Of a DNA stretch of 64,000 nt, positions 1 to 8,808 are shown piece after piece (position 1 is the first letter of the stretch; each line of letters begins with the position of its first letter). The stretch is from UBA5704 sp036380715 (GTDB lineage: Bacteria > Acidobacteriota > Thermoanaerobaculia > Multivoradales > UBA5704): positions 1 through 64,000 of the forward strand of contig DASVEF010000370.1 in assembly GCA_036380715.1 (NCBI GenBank), in the 5' to 3' direction. A model generated the notes under the pieces. The model was not told the DNA's origin, made no database searches, and saw only the letters and a program-made list of their open reading frames with translations. The position numbers and the translations under genes were made by a program.

Positions 1-20
1 TTGCTTTCTGCTGAATTTCA

Positions 21-58
21 CCCCTCTCCCTCTGGGAGAGGGGCCGGGGGTGAGGGCC
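21..58. repeat. GC-rich dispersed inverted repeat, copy A
   Basis: An inverted CCCTCTCCC / GGGAGAGGG pair is followed by a CCGGGGGTGAGGG tail. The same architecture recurs near 7840-7973, 30604-30690 and 37457-37518, always in a gap between genes. The tail ends immediately before the TAA stop of the leftward ArsA-like gene. The upstream 20 bases of the window hold nothing recognisable. Confidence 0.75.
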
Positions 59-59
59 C

Positions 60-1163
60 TTACGACGACCGGCTCACATACCGTTCCCACTCCGCCAGCC
101 GCTCCTCGACCTGCTTTCCGAGGGCTTCGAGGGAGAGGAGATCGGTCGGCTCCTCGGGGAGGAGGGGGATGTCGATCAGCGGCTGCTCGCGGGAGAGGAG
201 GCTCGCCAGCTCGACGAGGCCGCGGCGGTCGCGCTCGCCAAGCCAGGTGAGGAGCTCCCAGCCGCTGGGGCGGCAGGGGTCGTCGCTTCCGGGGACTTCG
301 CCCTCGATCAGGAAGCGCGGGTGGACGCGGTTGACCACGACCGGTCCGAGATGGAACCCGGCCTGCTCCAGGCGGCGGGCGAAGAAGAGAGTGTCCGGGA
401 TGCGCTCCTCGCCGGGGCCGGAAACCAGCACGAAGCGGGTCTTCGGGGAACGCAGGAGCTGCTCCACGGCCTGGGCCCGCTCGCGGAACCCCTCGTAGAG
501 CGGTGCGAAGGCCTGGAAGAACTCCGCCATGTCGCGCAGCAGGTCGAGCCCGACGACCTCGTCGAGGAAACGCTCGGCCCTCTTGCCGAACGGACCCCAG
601 CGCGAGGCCGCGTTGAGCCGTCCCTCCTCGTCGAACCAGGGCTTGAGCGCCACCTGGAGGGCGCCGCTCTCGAGGAAGCCGACGATGCGCGCCGGGGCCT
701 CCAGGAAGTCGAGCGCCTGGCGGGTGGGAGGAGTGTCGAGGATGATCTGGCCGTGACGCCCCTCCGCCGCCACCTCGAAGAGGCGCTCGACGGCCATGTA
801 CTCCAGGATGCCGCCCAGGGCTCCCGACAGGTGCTGGTAGAAGCGGTTCTCCAGGATGCGCTTGCGGGAGGCCTCGTCCGGCGCGTAGCGCTCCACCAGC
901 CGGTCGAAGGTCTGGCGGGCGTCGAGCAGGCTGGCATGGAGGGTCCCCGGAGCCTCGAACGGCACCTGGACCTCGCGCAGCCGGGCCTCCTCCCCCACTC
1001 CCAGGGCATCCTTGAGGCGGACCGAGGGGTCGAAGGTCATCACCAGCGTGTCGCGCCCCGAGCGCGCCGAGAGCACTCCCATGGAAGCGGCCAGGGTGGT
1101 CTTCCCCACTCCGCCGGAGCCGACGACGATGACCAGCGGGTGCTCGTCCGAGATCAGCTTCAT
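60..1163 (-). CDS. ArsA/Get3-like ATPase (second of pair)
   Basis: A 367-residue SIMIBI-class P-loop ATPase of the ArsA family. The deviant Walker A GSGGVGKTT lies at residues 15-23, and a TFDPS segment follows, as expected for ArsA. The start ATG overlaps the stop of the upstream ArsA paralogue by 4 bp, so the two are translationally coupled and may form a heterodimer, replacing the tandem two-domain ArsA polypeptide. No arsenite-binding Cys triad is evident and no arsB, arsC or arsR gene is nearby, so arsenite transport is unlikely. Paired ArsA-like genes occur in other deltaproteobacterial and acidobacterial genomes without an assigned role. The family call is firm; the function is open. 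Confidence 0.88.
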   Translation of the reverse strand: MKLISDEHPLVIVVGSGGVGKTTLAASMGVLSARSGRDTLVMTFDPSVRLKDALGVGEEARLREVQVPFEAPGTLHASLLDARQTFDRLVERYAPDEASRKRILENRFYQHLSGALGGILEYMAVERLFEVAAEGRHGQIILDTPPTRQALDFLEAPARIVGFLESGALQVALKPWFDEEGRLNAASRWGPFGKRAERFLDEVVGLDLLRDMAEFFQAFAPLYEGFRERAQAVEQLLRSPKTRFVLVSGPGEERIPDTLFFARRLEQAGFHLGPVVVNRVHPRFLIEGEVPGSDDPCRPSGWELLTWLGERDRRGLVELASLLSREQPLIDIPLLPEEPTDLLSLEALGKQVEERLAEWERYVSRSS

Positions 1164-2050
1164 CCCGCGCCTCCCGCCTCCAGACAGCGCTGCAGCGCCG
1201 CGATCAGCGCGGGCCCACGGTCCATGGCGAGCTGCGGCAGCTCGACGCGCGGCCCCTCCCACTCTTCCCTCAGACGGTCCAGCTCCCGCTCGTTGAGCCG
1301 GCGCCGGCGCCGCCAGAGCGAGACCAGGTCGTTGTCCGGCGATCCGCCCTCCGGCGGAGGCGGCGGATACAAGCCGTTGACGACCAGCGCCTCGGGGTCC
1401 CTCTTCACCTGCTGCCGGAGCGCGGTCCGCAGCTCCAGCACCTCCTGGACCGGCATCTCCTCCGCCTGGGTCACGGCCACGACCCCGCAGCGCTCCGGGT
1501 CGGAGATGAACCGCGCCAGCTCGCCAGCCATCTCCGCGAAAGGTCCGTTGCGGATCACGTCGGTCACCAGGAGAGGGGAAGAGAGGAGCCGGACGCCGTG
1601 GCCGGTGGCGGGCGCGTCGAGCACGATCATGTCCAGCTCCGGCGCGCCTTTCTCGATACCGCGGATCAGGCGAAAGGCGTGCCCCAGGATGGCCAGCTCG
1701 GTCAGCCCCGGCGCCCCTTCGGCGAAGTGCTGGTAGACGGAGCTCGACAGCACGCGCCGGGTGAGCAGCTCCAGGCCCAGGCGCTCGCGCACCACCGCGT
1801 CCAGCACCTGCCGGGGTTTCAGGTTCTGCACCCAGAGCCGGGGACCGGCGGCGACGATGTCCCCTCCCGACGGCGGGATCCCGAGCATCTGGTACACGTT
1901 CTCCCGGGGATCGACCTCGACGACCAGCACCCGCCGCCCCTTCTCGCTCAGGGCGCGGCCGAGCGTCGCCGACACGGCGGTCTTCCCCACGCCACCCTTG
2001 CCGGTGACCACCAGGAGCTGTCGTTTGGCGAGTACGTCGAGAAGACTCAT
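1160..2050 (-). CDS. ArsA/Get3-like ATPase (first of pair)
   Basis: A 296-residue ArsA-family ATPase with the P-loop TGKGGVGKT at residues 16-24 and a VEVDPRENV switch-like segment shortly after. It is the promoter-proximal member of a two-gene operon and is coupled to the second ATPase by an ATGA overlap. It has few cysteines (for example in DPERCGVV), not arranged like the ArsA metalloid site. The gene is divergent from hemB across a 56-bp gap that holds back-to-back -10-like boxes (TATAGT on the minus strand, TATGGT on the plus strand). A Get3-like targeting role or a cytoskeletal/partitioning role are alternatives that cannot be separated from sequence alone. Confidence 0.88.
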   Translation of the reverse strand: MSLLDVLAKRQLLVVTGKGGVGKTAVSATLGRALSEKGRRVLVVEVDPRENVYQMLGIPPSGGDIVAAGPRLWVQNLKPRQVLDAVVRERLGLELLTRRVLSSSVYQHFAEGAPGLTELAILGHAFRLIRGIEKGAPELDMIVLDAPATGHGVRLLSSPLLVTDVIRNGPFAEMAGELARFISDPERCGVVAVTQAEEMPVQEVLELRTALRQQVKRDPEALVVNGLYPPPPPEGGSPDNDLVSLWRRRRRLNERELDRLREEWEGPRVELPQLAMDRGPALIAALQRCLEAGGAG

Positions 2051-2106
2051 CAGCGGATCGTCCGGGCTCCCGGACGGCGCTGACTATATGGTAAAACCGC
2101 CCGGAC

Positions 2107-3089
2107 ATGAGCTTCCCATCCACACGGCTTCGCCGCTTCCGCAAGAGCCCGGCCCTGCGCCGGATGGTCCGCGAGACCCGGCTCTCCCCCGACAACCTGG
2201 TCCTCCCGCTCTTCGTCTGTCCCGGCGAAGAGGTCGCCAACCCCGTGGGCTCCATGCCCGGCGTCTTCCAGCACTCCGTGGACCGGCTGGTGGAGACCGC
2301 CCGCGAGGCTTTCGCCGAAGGGGTCCGCTCGGTGCTGCTGTTCGGCCTCCCGGAGTTCAAGGATGAGATCGGCAGCGCCGCCTGGTCGCCCGACGGCATC
2401 GTGCAGAAGGCCCTGCGCGCCCTGGCCGCCGATGTCCCCGGCCTGATCAAGATCGTCGACGTCTGCTTCTGCGAGTACACCAGCCACGGCCACTGCGGCG
2501 TGCTCCACGGCGAGACGGTCGACAACGACGCCACGCTGGAGAACCTGGCCCGCCAAGCCGTATCGCTCGCCGAGGCCGGCGCGGACATCATCGCTCCGTC
2601 CGACATGATGGACGGCCGGGTCGGCGCCGTCCGCAAGGCTCTGGACGAAGCCGGCTTCGCGGACATCCCGATCCTCTCCTACGCCGTCAAGTTCGCCAGC
2701 GGCTTCTACGGCCCGTTCCGCGAGGCCGCGGAATCGGCCCCCCAGTTCGGCGACCGGCGGTCTTACCAGATGGACCCAGCCAACGGCCGCGAAGCCCTGC
2801 GCGAGGCCGCCCTGGACGTGGAGGAGGGCGCGGACATGCTGATGGTCAAGCCCGCCCTGCCCTATCTGGATATCCTGGCCGAGCTGCGGCGCCGCTTCGA
2901 CCTCCCCCTCGCGGCCTACCACGTCAGCGGCGAGTACTCGATGATCAAGGCCGCGGCCGAGCGCGGCTGGATCGACTACAACCGGGTGATAATGGAGTCG
3001 CTGATCGCCATCCGGAGGGCCGGCGCCGACCTGATCATCACCTACGCGGCGCGCGAGGCCGCGATGCTGCTGGCGGCGGGGTGGACGGA

Positions 3090-3093
<4 letters not shown>
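2107..3093 (+). CDS. hemB: delta-aminolevulinic acid dehydratase (porphobilinogen synthase)
   Basis: HemB condenses two 5-aminolevulinate molecules to porphobilinogen, the first common step of tetrapyrrole synthesis in the cytosol. The 328-residue length is normal. The two Schiff-base lysines are K195 (YAVKFAS) and K248 (MVKPALPY). A Zn-type cysteine cluster is present (C120, C122, C130 in VCFCEYTSHGHCG), which points to a zinc-dependent rather than Mg-only enzyme. The stop overlaps the ATG of hemL by 4 bp. The product feeds both heme and the siroheme made by the cobA/precorrin-2 dehydrogenase genes further along. Confidence 0.97.
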
Positions 3094-4373
<1,280 letters not shown>

Positions 4374-4379
4374 GGCTCC

Positions 4380-5486
4380 ATGCGCCCTGACGTCCTGATC
4401 CTCGGCGGCGGCATCATCGGCCTGGCCTGCGCCCGCGAGCTGGCGCGCGCCGGGCTGCGGGTGGAGCTCGTCGAGCGCCTCCCCGCCGGCGCCGAGGCCT
4501 CGATCGCCGCGGCCGGCATGCTCTCCCCTCTCGCGGAGGTCCCTGTCCCGGGGCCGTTCTTCGACGCCTGCCGCGCCTCCCGCGACCTCTGGCTTCCCTG
4601 GGTCGCGGAGCTGGAGGAAGAGACCGGCCTCTTCATCGAGCACGACACGAGCGGCGCCCTGCTCCTCGCGCTCGACGACGCGGAGGCGGCGCACGTGGAC
4701 CGCCTCGTCGCGGCGGCGCGGGAGCTCGGAGAGCGGGCCGAGGAGATCGACGCTGAGGCCGTCTCCGGCTGGGTGCCGGACATCGCGCCGGACCTCCGCC
4801 GCGCCGTCCTTCTCCCGGGCGAGCACCGGGTGGACAACATCCAGGCCTGCGCCATCCTGGCCGCCTCGGCCCTGCGCGCCGGAGCGATCCTCACCTACGG
4901 CTTCGAGGTCGAAAGGATCGAGCGCGCGGGGGACGGCGTGCGGGTGACCTCCGGAGACCAGACCCTCGAGGCGGGGCTCCTGCTCCTCACCGCAGGCGCC
5001 TGGAGCGGGCAGATCGCCGGCATTCCTCCCCTGCCGGTGCACCCGGTCCGCGGCCAGATGCTCCTGCTCGGCGGCATTGACTGGAGCTGGGCCGGGACCA
5101 TCCGTGGCCTTCACGGCTACGCCGTCCGCCGCGGCGAGACCGGCCTGCTGATCGGCGCCACCGTTGAAGAGGCGGGCTTCTTCTCCCACACCACGGTGGA
5201 CGGCATCGGAAGCCTGCTCTCCTTCGCCCGCCGCACCTTCCCCGGACTGGCCGGAGCCCGCCTGGAGAGCACCTGGGCCGGCCTCCGTCCCGGCACTCCG
5301 GACGGGCTGCCGTTGATCGGACCTCTCCCCGGCTGGCCGGTCGTCGCCGCCACCGGGCACTTCCGCAACGGCATCCTCCTCGCCCCGTGGACCGCCCGCG
5401 AGGTCGCGCGCATCATTCTCGACGGCGGCTCGCCCGAGTCCGAGCCCTTTTCGCCTGCGCGCTTCCCTCTCACACCTTCCCATTGA
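4380..5486 (+). CDS. thiO: FAD-dependent glycine/D-amino-acid oxidase family protein (ThiO-like)
   Basis: A 368-residue DAO-family flavoprotein. The N-terminal Rossmann motif is ILGGGIIGLACARELARAG, followed by an E at the end of beta2 for ribose binding, and the C-terminal FAD block is RPGTPDGLPLIGPL. The overall order and length match ThiO glycine oxidase, which makes dehydroglycine for the thiazole moiety of thiamine. The gene starts 6 bp after hemL, so it belongs to the heme operon, and no other thiamine genes are nearby. Another DAO-family activity is therefore possible. The family is clear; the substrate is inferred. Confidence 0.85.
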   Translation: MRPDVLILGGGIIGLACARELARAGLRVELVERLPAGAEASIAAAGMLSPLAEVPVPGPFFDACRASRDLWLPWVAELEEETGLFIEHDTSGALLLALDDAEAAHVDRLVAAARELGERAEEIDAEAVSGWVPDIAPDLRRAVLLPGEHRVDNIQACAILAASALRAGAILTYGFEVERIERAGDGVRVTSGDQTLEAGLLLLTAGAWSGQIAGIPPLPVHPVRGQMLLLGGIDWSWAGTIRGLHGYAVRRGETGLLIGATVEEAGFFSHTTVDGIGSLLSFARRTFPGLAGARLESTWAGLRPGTPDGLPLIGPLPGWPVVAATGHFRNGILLAPWTAREVARIILDGGSPESEPFSPARFPLTPSH

Positions 5487-5510
5487 GCCGCGATAACGGT
5501 TCGGTATAAT
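5483..5510 (+). promoter_or_regulatory. sigma70-like promoter of the ferredoxin gene
   Basis: TTGAGC (5483-5488) and a perfect TATAAT (5505-5510) are separated by 16 bp. They lie 55 bp upstream of the ferredoxin ATG, and the -35 box overlaps the end of thiO. This would give a leader of about 45-50 nt containing a strong ribosome-binding site. Confidence 0.7.
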
Positions 5511-5565
5511 GCGCCACCACGGGTTTTAGCGACCCGGCAGCTCGCGGCCAAAGGAGGGGCCCGGT

Positions 5566-5820
5566 ATGACTCACATCATTTGTGAACCCTGTGTCGGCGT
5601 GAAGGACACAGCCTGTGTTGATGTCTGTCCGGTGGACTGCATCTACGGCAAGAACGAGGACTGGGAGATGCTGTACATCCACCCGGAAGAGTGCATCGAC
5701 TGCGGGCTCTGCGTCGACGCTTGTCCGGTCGAGGCGATCTATCCCCTGGAGGAGACTCCGGACAAGTGGAAGGCCTACATCGCCAAGAACTACGAGCACT
5801 TCGGGTTCACCCCTCCGTGA
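5566..5820 (+). CDS. fdxA: 7Fe (3Fe-4S/4Fe-4S) ferredoxin
   Basis: A small 84-residue electron carrier. The first cluster motif is CEPCVGVKDTACVDVCPVDC (cysteines 6, 9, 17, 21, 25) and the second is CIDCGLCVDACPV. The pattern and length closely resemble the Thermus-type seven-iron ferredoxin, where one cluster is [3Fe-4S]. The start is fixed by AAGGAGG at 5551-5557, 8 bp before the ATG. It has its own promoter and a hairpin terminator. It is convergent with a siroheme/sulfite reductase operon whose reductase accepts electrons from ferredoxin, so it is a plausible though unproven donor. Confidence 0.94.
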   Translation: MTHIICEPCVGVKDTACVDVCPVDCIYGKNEDWEMLYIHPEECIDCGLCVDACPVEAIYPLEETPDKWKAYIAKNYEHFGFTPP

Positions 5821-5851
5821 CCTCGTTCCAATCCGGCGGTTTCCAGCCCCT

Positions 5852-6616
5852 TCAGGCCTGATGAGAGGCGCGGCAGAGCCGCGCCTCTTCTGTCGTGAGG
5901 GCCTCCCGCAGCCGCACCACCTCACCCACGACCAGGGTCGCCGGAGAGACGAGCCCTTCCCGCGTCACCTTTTCGGCGATCTCCCCGAGAGATCCCTCCA
6001 CCACCCGCTCGCCAGGCAGGGTGCCGCGCGAGATGACGGCCGCGGGGGTCTCCGCAGAACGGCCATGGAGGATCAGGAGCGTCGCGATCTCGGACAGCCG
6101 GGAGAGCCCCATCAGGACGACGACGGTGTCGATCCGCGCCAGGGCCGTCCAGTCGACGCGGTCGTGCGCCATGCAGTGGCCGGTGACCACGGCGAAGCCC
6201 CCGGACATTCCGCGATGAGTGACCGGAATGCCGGCGCGGGCCGGAACGCTCACCGCGCTCGTCACGCCCGGCACGACCTCCCAGTCGATCCCCGCCTCCT
6301 GGCAGGCGAGGGCCTCCTCGCCGCCCCGGCCGAAGAGGAACGGGTCGCCCCCCTTGAGCCGCACCACCACCCGGCCGGCCTGGGCGTGACGCACCAGGAG
6401 GCCGTTGATCTCCTCCTGATCGCAGCGGTGGTTTCCCGGCTCCTTGCCGGCGTAGATCCGCTCCGCGGAAGAGGGCGCTTCGGCCAGGATCTCGGGGCTC
6501 ACCAGCCGGTCGTAGACCACCACGTCGGCGCGCTTCAGAACCTGCATCCCGCGCACCGTCATCAGGCCCGGATCTCCGGGACCGGCGCCGACCAGATAGA
6601 CACCCGGGGAGATCAC
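5852..6616 (-). CDS. cobA: uroporphyrinogen-III C-methyltransferase (SUMT)
   Basis: This SAM-dependent enzyme methylates uroporphyrinogen III at C2 and C7 to precorrin-2, the branch point to siroheme. The 254-residue length is that of single-domain SUMT. Visible blocks are VYLVGAGPGDPGLMT at the N-terminus, the RLKGGDPFLFGRGGEE signature, and the VPGVTSA segment. The start is GTG, forming a GTGA overlap with the stop of the precorrin-2 dehydrogenase gene. It is the last gene of the leftward sulfite reductase operon, so its product supplies the siroheme cofactor of the first gene. Confidence 0.95.
   Translation of the reverse strand: MISPGVYLVGAGPGDPGLMTVRGMQVLKRADVVVYDRLVSPEILAEAPSSAERIYAGKEPGNHRCDQEEINGLLVRHAQAGRVVVRLKGGDPFLFGRGGEEALACQEAGIDWEVVPGVTSAVSVPARAGIPVTHRGMSGGFAVVTGHCMAHDRVDWTALARIDTVVVLMGLSRLSEIATLLILHGRSAETPAAVISRGTLPGERVVEGSLGEIAEKVTREGLVSPATLVVGEVVRLREALTTEEARLCRASHQA
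5865..5890 (+). terminator. intrinsic terminator-like hairpin downstream of the ferredoxin
   Basis: A perfect 10-bp stem (GAGGCGCGGC at 5865-5874 with GCCGCGCCTC at 5878-5887) has a 3-nt loop and is followed by a short T-rich TTCTGT. It overlaps the last codons of the convergent cobA, so that gene's 3' end doubles as the ferredoxin terminator. Confidence 0.6.
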
Positions 6617-7389
6617 GGCTCGCCCTGGGGTTGAAACCCCAGGCTAGGTTGTATCGCCCCCATGGGGCGAGAATCAGAGGAAGGAGTCGCCCGAGAGGGC
6701 GAAACAGCCCAGCCTGGGGTTTCAACCCCAGGCGCACGGGCCGGCTGATCCACGTCCGGCGCGACCCCCAGGATTTCCTGGAACCTTCCCGCCGCCGCCT
6801 CGTCCTCCCCTTTCCGCAGCAAATCGATCACGTCGGAGTCGACCAGCCGGTACCAGAGGTCGCGCCGGGTCGCGAAGTCCGGCCAGCGTTCGGCGAGCGC
6901 CGTTCGCACGGTGCCGGCCAGGGCCAGGAACCGCCCGTACTCCTCGCCGAGCTGGCGCTCCAGCCACTGCCGCAGCCGCACCGCCAGGGCCGGCGCCTTG
7001 CCCCCGGTCGAGATGGCGATCGAGAGGTCGCCGCGCCGCACGATGGCCGGAGCGATGAAGTCGCAGCGGGCCACGTCGTCGACCGTGTTGACCAGGACCC
7101 TGCGGCGCAGGGCCTCCTTCCAGACCGCCTCGCGCGTCTCCAGCGGCTGGTCGCAGACGATGGCCAGGAAGGCGTCCTCCAGGTCGCCCGGCTGGTAGCC
7201 GCGCGGCACGTGGACGATCCGGCTGCTCTCCACGAGCTCTTCGAGCTCCGGAGTCAGGCCGGGAGACACCACGGTCACCACGGCCCCGGAGGCGAGCAGC
7301 CCCTTGACCTTCTCCTCCGCCAGCGACCCGCCGCCGATCACCACGCAGGGGCGCACCCGCAGATCGAGATAGACGGGATAGTGCTGCAC
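6613..7389 (-). CDS. precorrin-2 dehydrogenase / sirohydrochlorin ferrochelatase
   Basis: A 258-residue Met8/SirC/CysG-N family protein that oxidises precorrin-2 with NAD and may insert iron to give siroheme. The NAD-binding motif VVIGGGSLAEEKVKGLL sits near residues 16-32, and the typical TVDDVARCDFIAPAIVRRGDLSIAISTGGKAPAL blocks follow (around residues 103-137). The start is GTG, 1 bp after the stop of the upstream small gene. The last 40 or so residues (from about the ARAPGVETPGW segment) are not part of the family; they are translated from a 109-bp palindromic repeat inserted at the 3' end. Family members normally stop at about 210-220 residues. Confidence 0.92.
   Translation of the reverse strand: MQHYPVYLDLRVRPCVVIGGGSLAEEKVKGLLASGAVVTVVSPGLTPELEELVESSRIVHVPRGYQPGDLEDAFLAIVCDQPLETREAVWKEALRRRVLVNTVDDVARCDFIAPAIVRRGDLSIAISTGGKAPALAVRLRQWLERQLGEEYGRFLALAGTVRTALAERWPDFATRRDLWYRLVDSDVIDLLRKGEDEAAAGRFQEILGVAPDVDQPARAPGVETPGWAVSPSRATPSSDSRPMGAIQPSLGFQPQGEP
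6624..6732. repeat. REP/BIME-like palindromic element inside a coding 3' end
   Basis: Exact 20-bp inverted arms (6624-6643 and 6713-6732) bracket an interior with a second palindrome, TCGCCCCCATGGGGCGA. Each arm is itself nearly palindromic (CCTGGGG / CCCCAGG around a TTGAAA core). The element is read in frame as the C-terminal tail of the precorrin-2 dehydrogenase. No second copy was found in this window. Confidence 0.8.
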
Positions 7390-7390
7390 G

Positions 7391-7810
7391 TCAGACCTCC
7401 AGGCTCTCGACGGAGATCCCGTGGCGGTCGATCTCCAGCGTCAGGCTGTATTGGTCGGTGCGCAGCCCCAGCCGGTAGACCCCGGGCCCCTGGACCGTGA
7501 AGAGGGCGTCCTCCAGCGCCTGTCCGCGCAGGGCGCGCAGCGCCTCGTTGACCGCCTCGGTCGAGCGCCGCGCCGCGGAGCCTCGCGGAGTGTTGTGGAA
7601 GAGCCGCAGGAGGGCGCGCTCGCTCTCCGGACCGTGGAGCCGCCGGACCCGCCCGGTCTGCAGCGACATTTCCAGGAGCCTTTCAAGGTGGCCGAGCAAT
7701 CCCTCCCCCACCGCGCCGGCCTCGACCGCGCCGGCGAGGTCCTCCCAGGGAGCCCGGGCCTCGGGCTCGCGCACGGTGGCGAGGAGCGCCGCGATCTCCT
7801 CCAGCAGCAC
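7391..7810 (-). CDS. hypothetical protein in the sulfite reductase operon
   Basis: About 139 residues, predicted helical in the N-terminal two thirds (LLEEIAALLATV, LLGHLERLLEM) and ending in a strand-rich LRTDQYSLTLEIDRHG segment. I do not recognise a family. The reading frame stays open upstream through a GC-rich repeat as far as about 8149, overlapping cysH, so the true start is uncertain. I chose a GTG at 7810; a CTG at about 7829 would also start before the repeat. It lies between APS reductase and precorrin-2 dehydrogenase, with its stop 1 bp from the latter's start, so it is co-transcribed with siroheme/sulfur genes. Confidence 0.55.
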   Translation of the reverse strand: MLLEEIAALLATVREPEARAPWEDLAGAVEAGAVGEGLLGHLERLLEMSLQTGRVRRLHGPESERALLRLFHNTPRGSAARRSTEAVNEALRALRGQALEDALFTVQGPGVYRLGLRTDQYSLTLEIDRHGISVESLEV

Positions 7811-7839
7811 CTCCCGCTGGGACGGGTCGATCGTCAGAG

Positions 7840-7973
7840 CCCCCTCCCCCGGCCCCTCCCCCGCAGAGCGGGAGAGGGGAGAAAAACCCGGTTCTTCTTG
7901 CTTTTCTCCCCCCTCTCCCGGTTGGGGGGAGGGCGATGGGAGAGGGGGGCCGGGGGGGTGAGGTCGGGCGGGG
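7840..7973. repeat. GC-rich dispersed inverted repeat, copy B (double)
   Basis: Two nested inverted pairs of CCCCTCCCC/GGGAGAGGGG type are separated by an AAAAACCCGGTTCTTCTTGC linker, ending in a GGCCGGGGGGGTGAGG tail. It fills the gap between cysH and the small unknown gene within an otherwise tightly packed operon. The orientation matches copies A and D. Confidence 0.7.
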
Positions 7974-7977
7974 GCTC

Positions 7978-8808
7978 TCAAACCGTCCCCCTCGGCCCCA
8001 CCGCCCCCTTGTGGAGGATCGCCTCCATCTCGTGCTCGAAGCCGCCGGTCTCGATCGGGCAGTGGATCCCACACTCCTTGGGCGCGTTCGTCTCCCACCA
8101 CCAGCGGCCGGCGCGTAGGTCCTCGCCCGGCAGCGTGGCCCGGGTGCACGGGGCGCAGCCGATGCTCGTGAAGCCCTTCTCATAGAGGGGATGGACCGGC
8201 ACGTCGTTCGCCCGGATGTAGTCCCAGACCTCGTCGATCGTCCAGTCCGCCAGCGGGCTGATCTTGGCCAGGCCGCCGTGCTCGTGGTCGACCTCGACCT
8301 TGCGGATGTTGGCCCGGCTCGCCCACTGATCGCGGCGCAGGCCCGTGATCCAGGCGTCGAGCCCCTCGAGCGCCTGCCGGACTGGCTCCACTTTGCGCAC
8401 GTTGCAGCACAGCAGGCGGGCGGGCACCGACCTCTGGAAGAGGTTGGGACCGTGCCGCAGCACCATCTCCTGCACCTGCCGGGCGTCCGGGGAGTAGACC
8501 TCGATCTTCATGCCGTAGCGATCACGGACGGTCTCCAGGATGTCGTACGTCTCCTGGGGCAGGCGCCCGGTGTCCACCGTGAACACCCTCACCTGCGGAT
8601 CGATCCGCCACGCCATGTCGAGGATGGCCATGCCCTCGGCCTGGAAGCTGGTACAGATCGCGGCGTTCTGTCCCCAGCGCTCCAGCGCCCAGGCGAGCAC
8701 CCCCTGGGGCTCCGCGAAGTCGAGCTCCACGGCCAGTTGCCCGGCCTCGAACTCGTCGAGCAGGTCACGGTCGTCTTCCTTTGGTTGAAAGGCAAGTCCC
8801 CGGTTCAT
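7978..8808 (-). CDS. cysH: phosphoadenylyl/adenylyl-sulfate reductase (APS reductase type)
   Basis: This enzyme reduces activated sulfate to sulfite with thioredoxin. The 276-residue protein has the PP-loop fold, with FQAEGMAILDMA and VDTGRLPQETYD segments. It carries two Cys pairs that bind a [4Fe-4S] cluster (C134-C135 in LLCCNVRK; C218 and C221 in IGCAPC) and the C-terminal ECGIH catalytic Cys (C246). The cluster cysteines indicate the APS-reducing bacterial/plant type rather than the cluster-free PAPS reductase. The ATG overlaps the sulfite reductase stop (ATGA), so substrate channelling by coupled expression is likely. Confidence 0.95.
   Translation of the reverse strand: MNRGLAFQPKEDDRDLLDEFEAGQLAVELDFAEPQGVLAWALERWGQNAAICTSFQAEGMAILDMAWRIDPQVRVFTVDTGRLPQETYDILETVRDRYGMKIEVYSPDARQVQEMVLRHGPNLFQRSVPARLLCCNVRKVEPVRQALEGLDAWITGLRRDQWASRANIRKVEVDHEHGGLAKISPLADWTIDEVWDYIRANDVPVHPLYEKGFTSIGCAPCTRATLPGEDLRAGRWWWETNAPKECGIHCPIETGGFEHEMEAILHKGAVGPRGTV

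Noticed and set aside
60..2050. Arsenite efflux operon
   Set aside because: ArsA-like ATPases are present but no ArsB, ArsR, ArsC or ArsD and no metalloid Cys triad.
60..2666. An 868-codon minus frame fusing antisense hemB sequence to the ArsA-like ATPase
   Set aside because: Only the part from 1163 down matches a family, and the two ArsA genes with an ATGA overlap explain the region fully.
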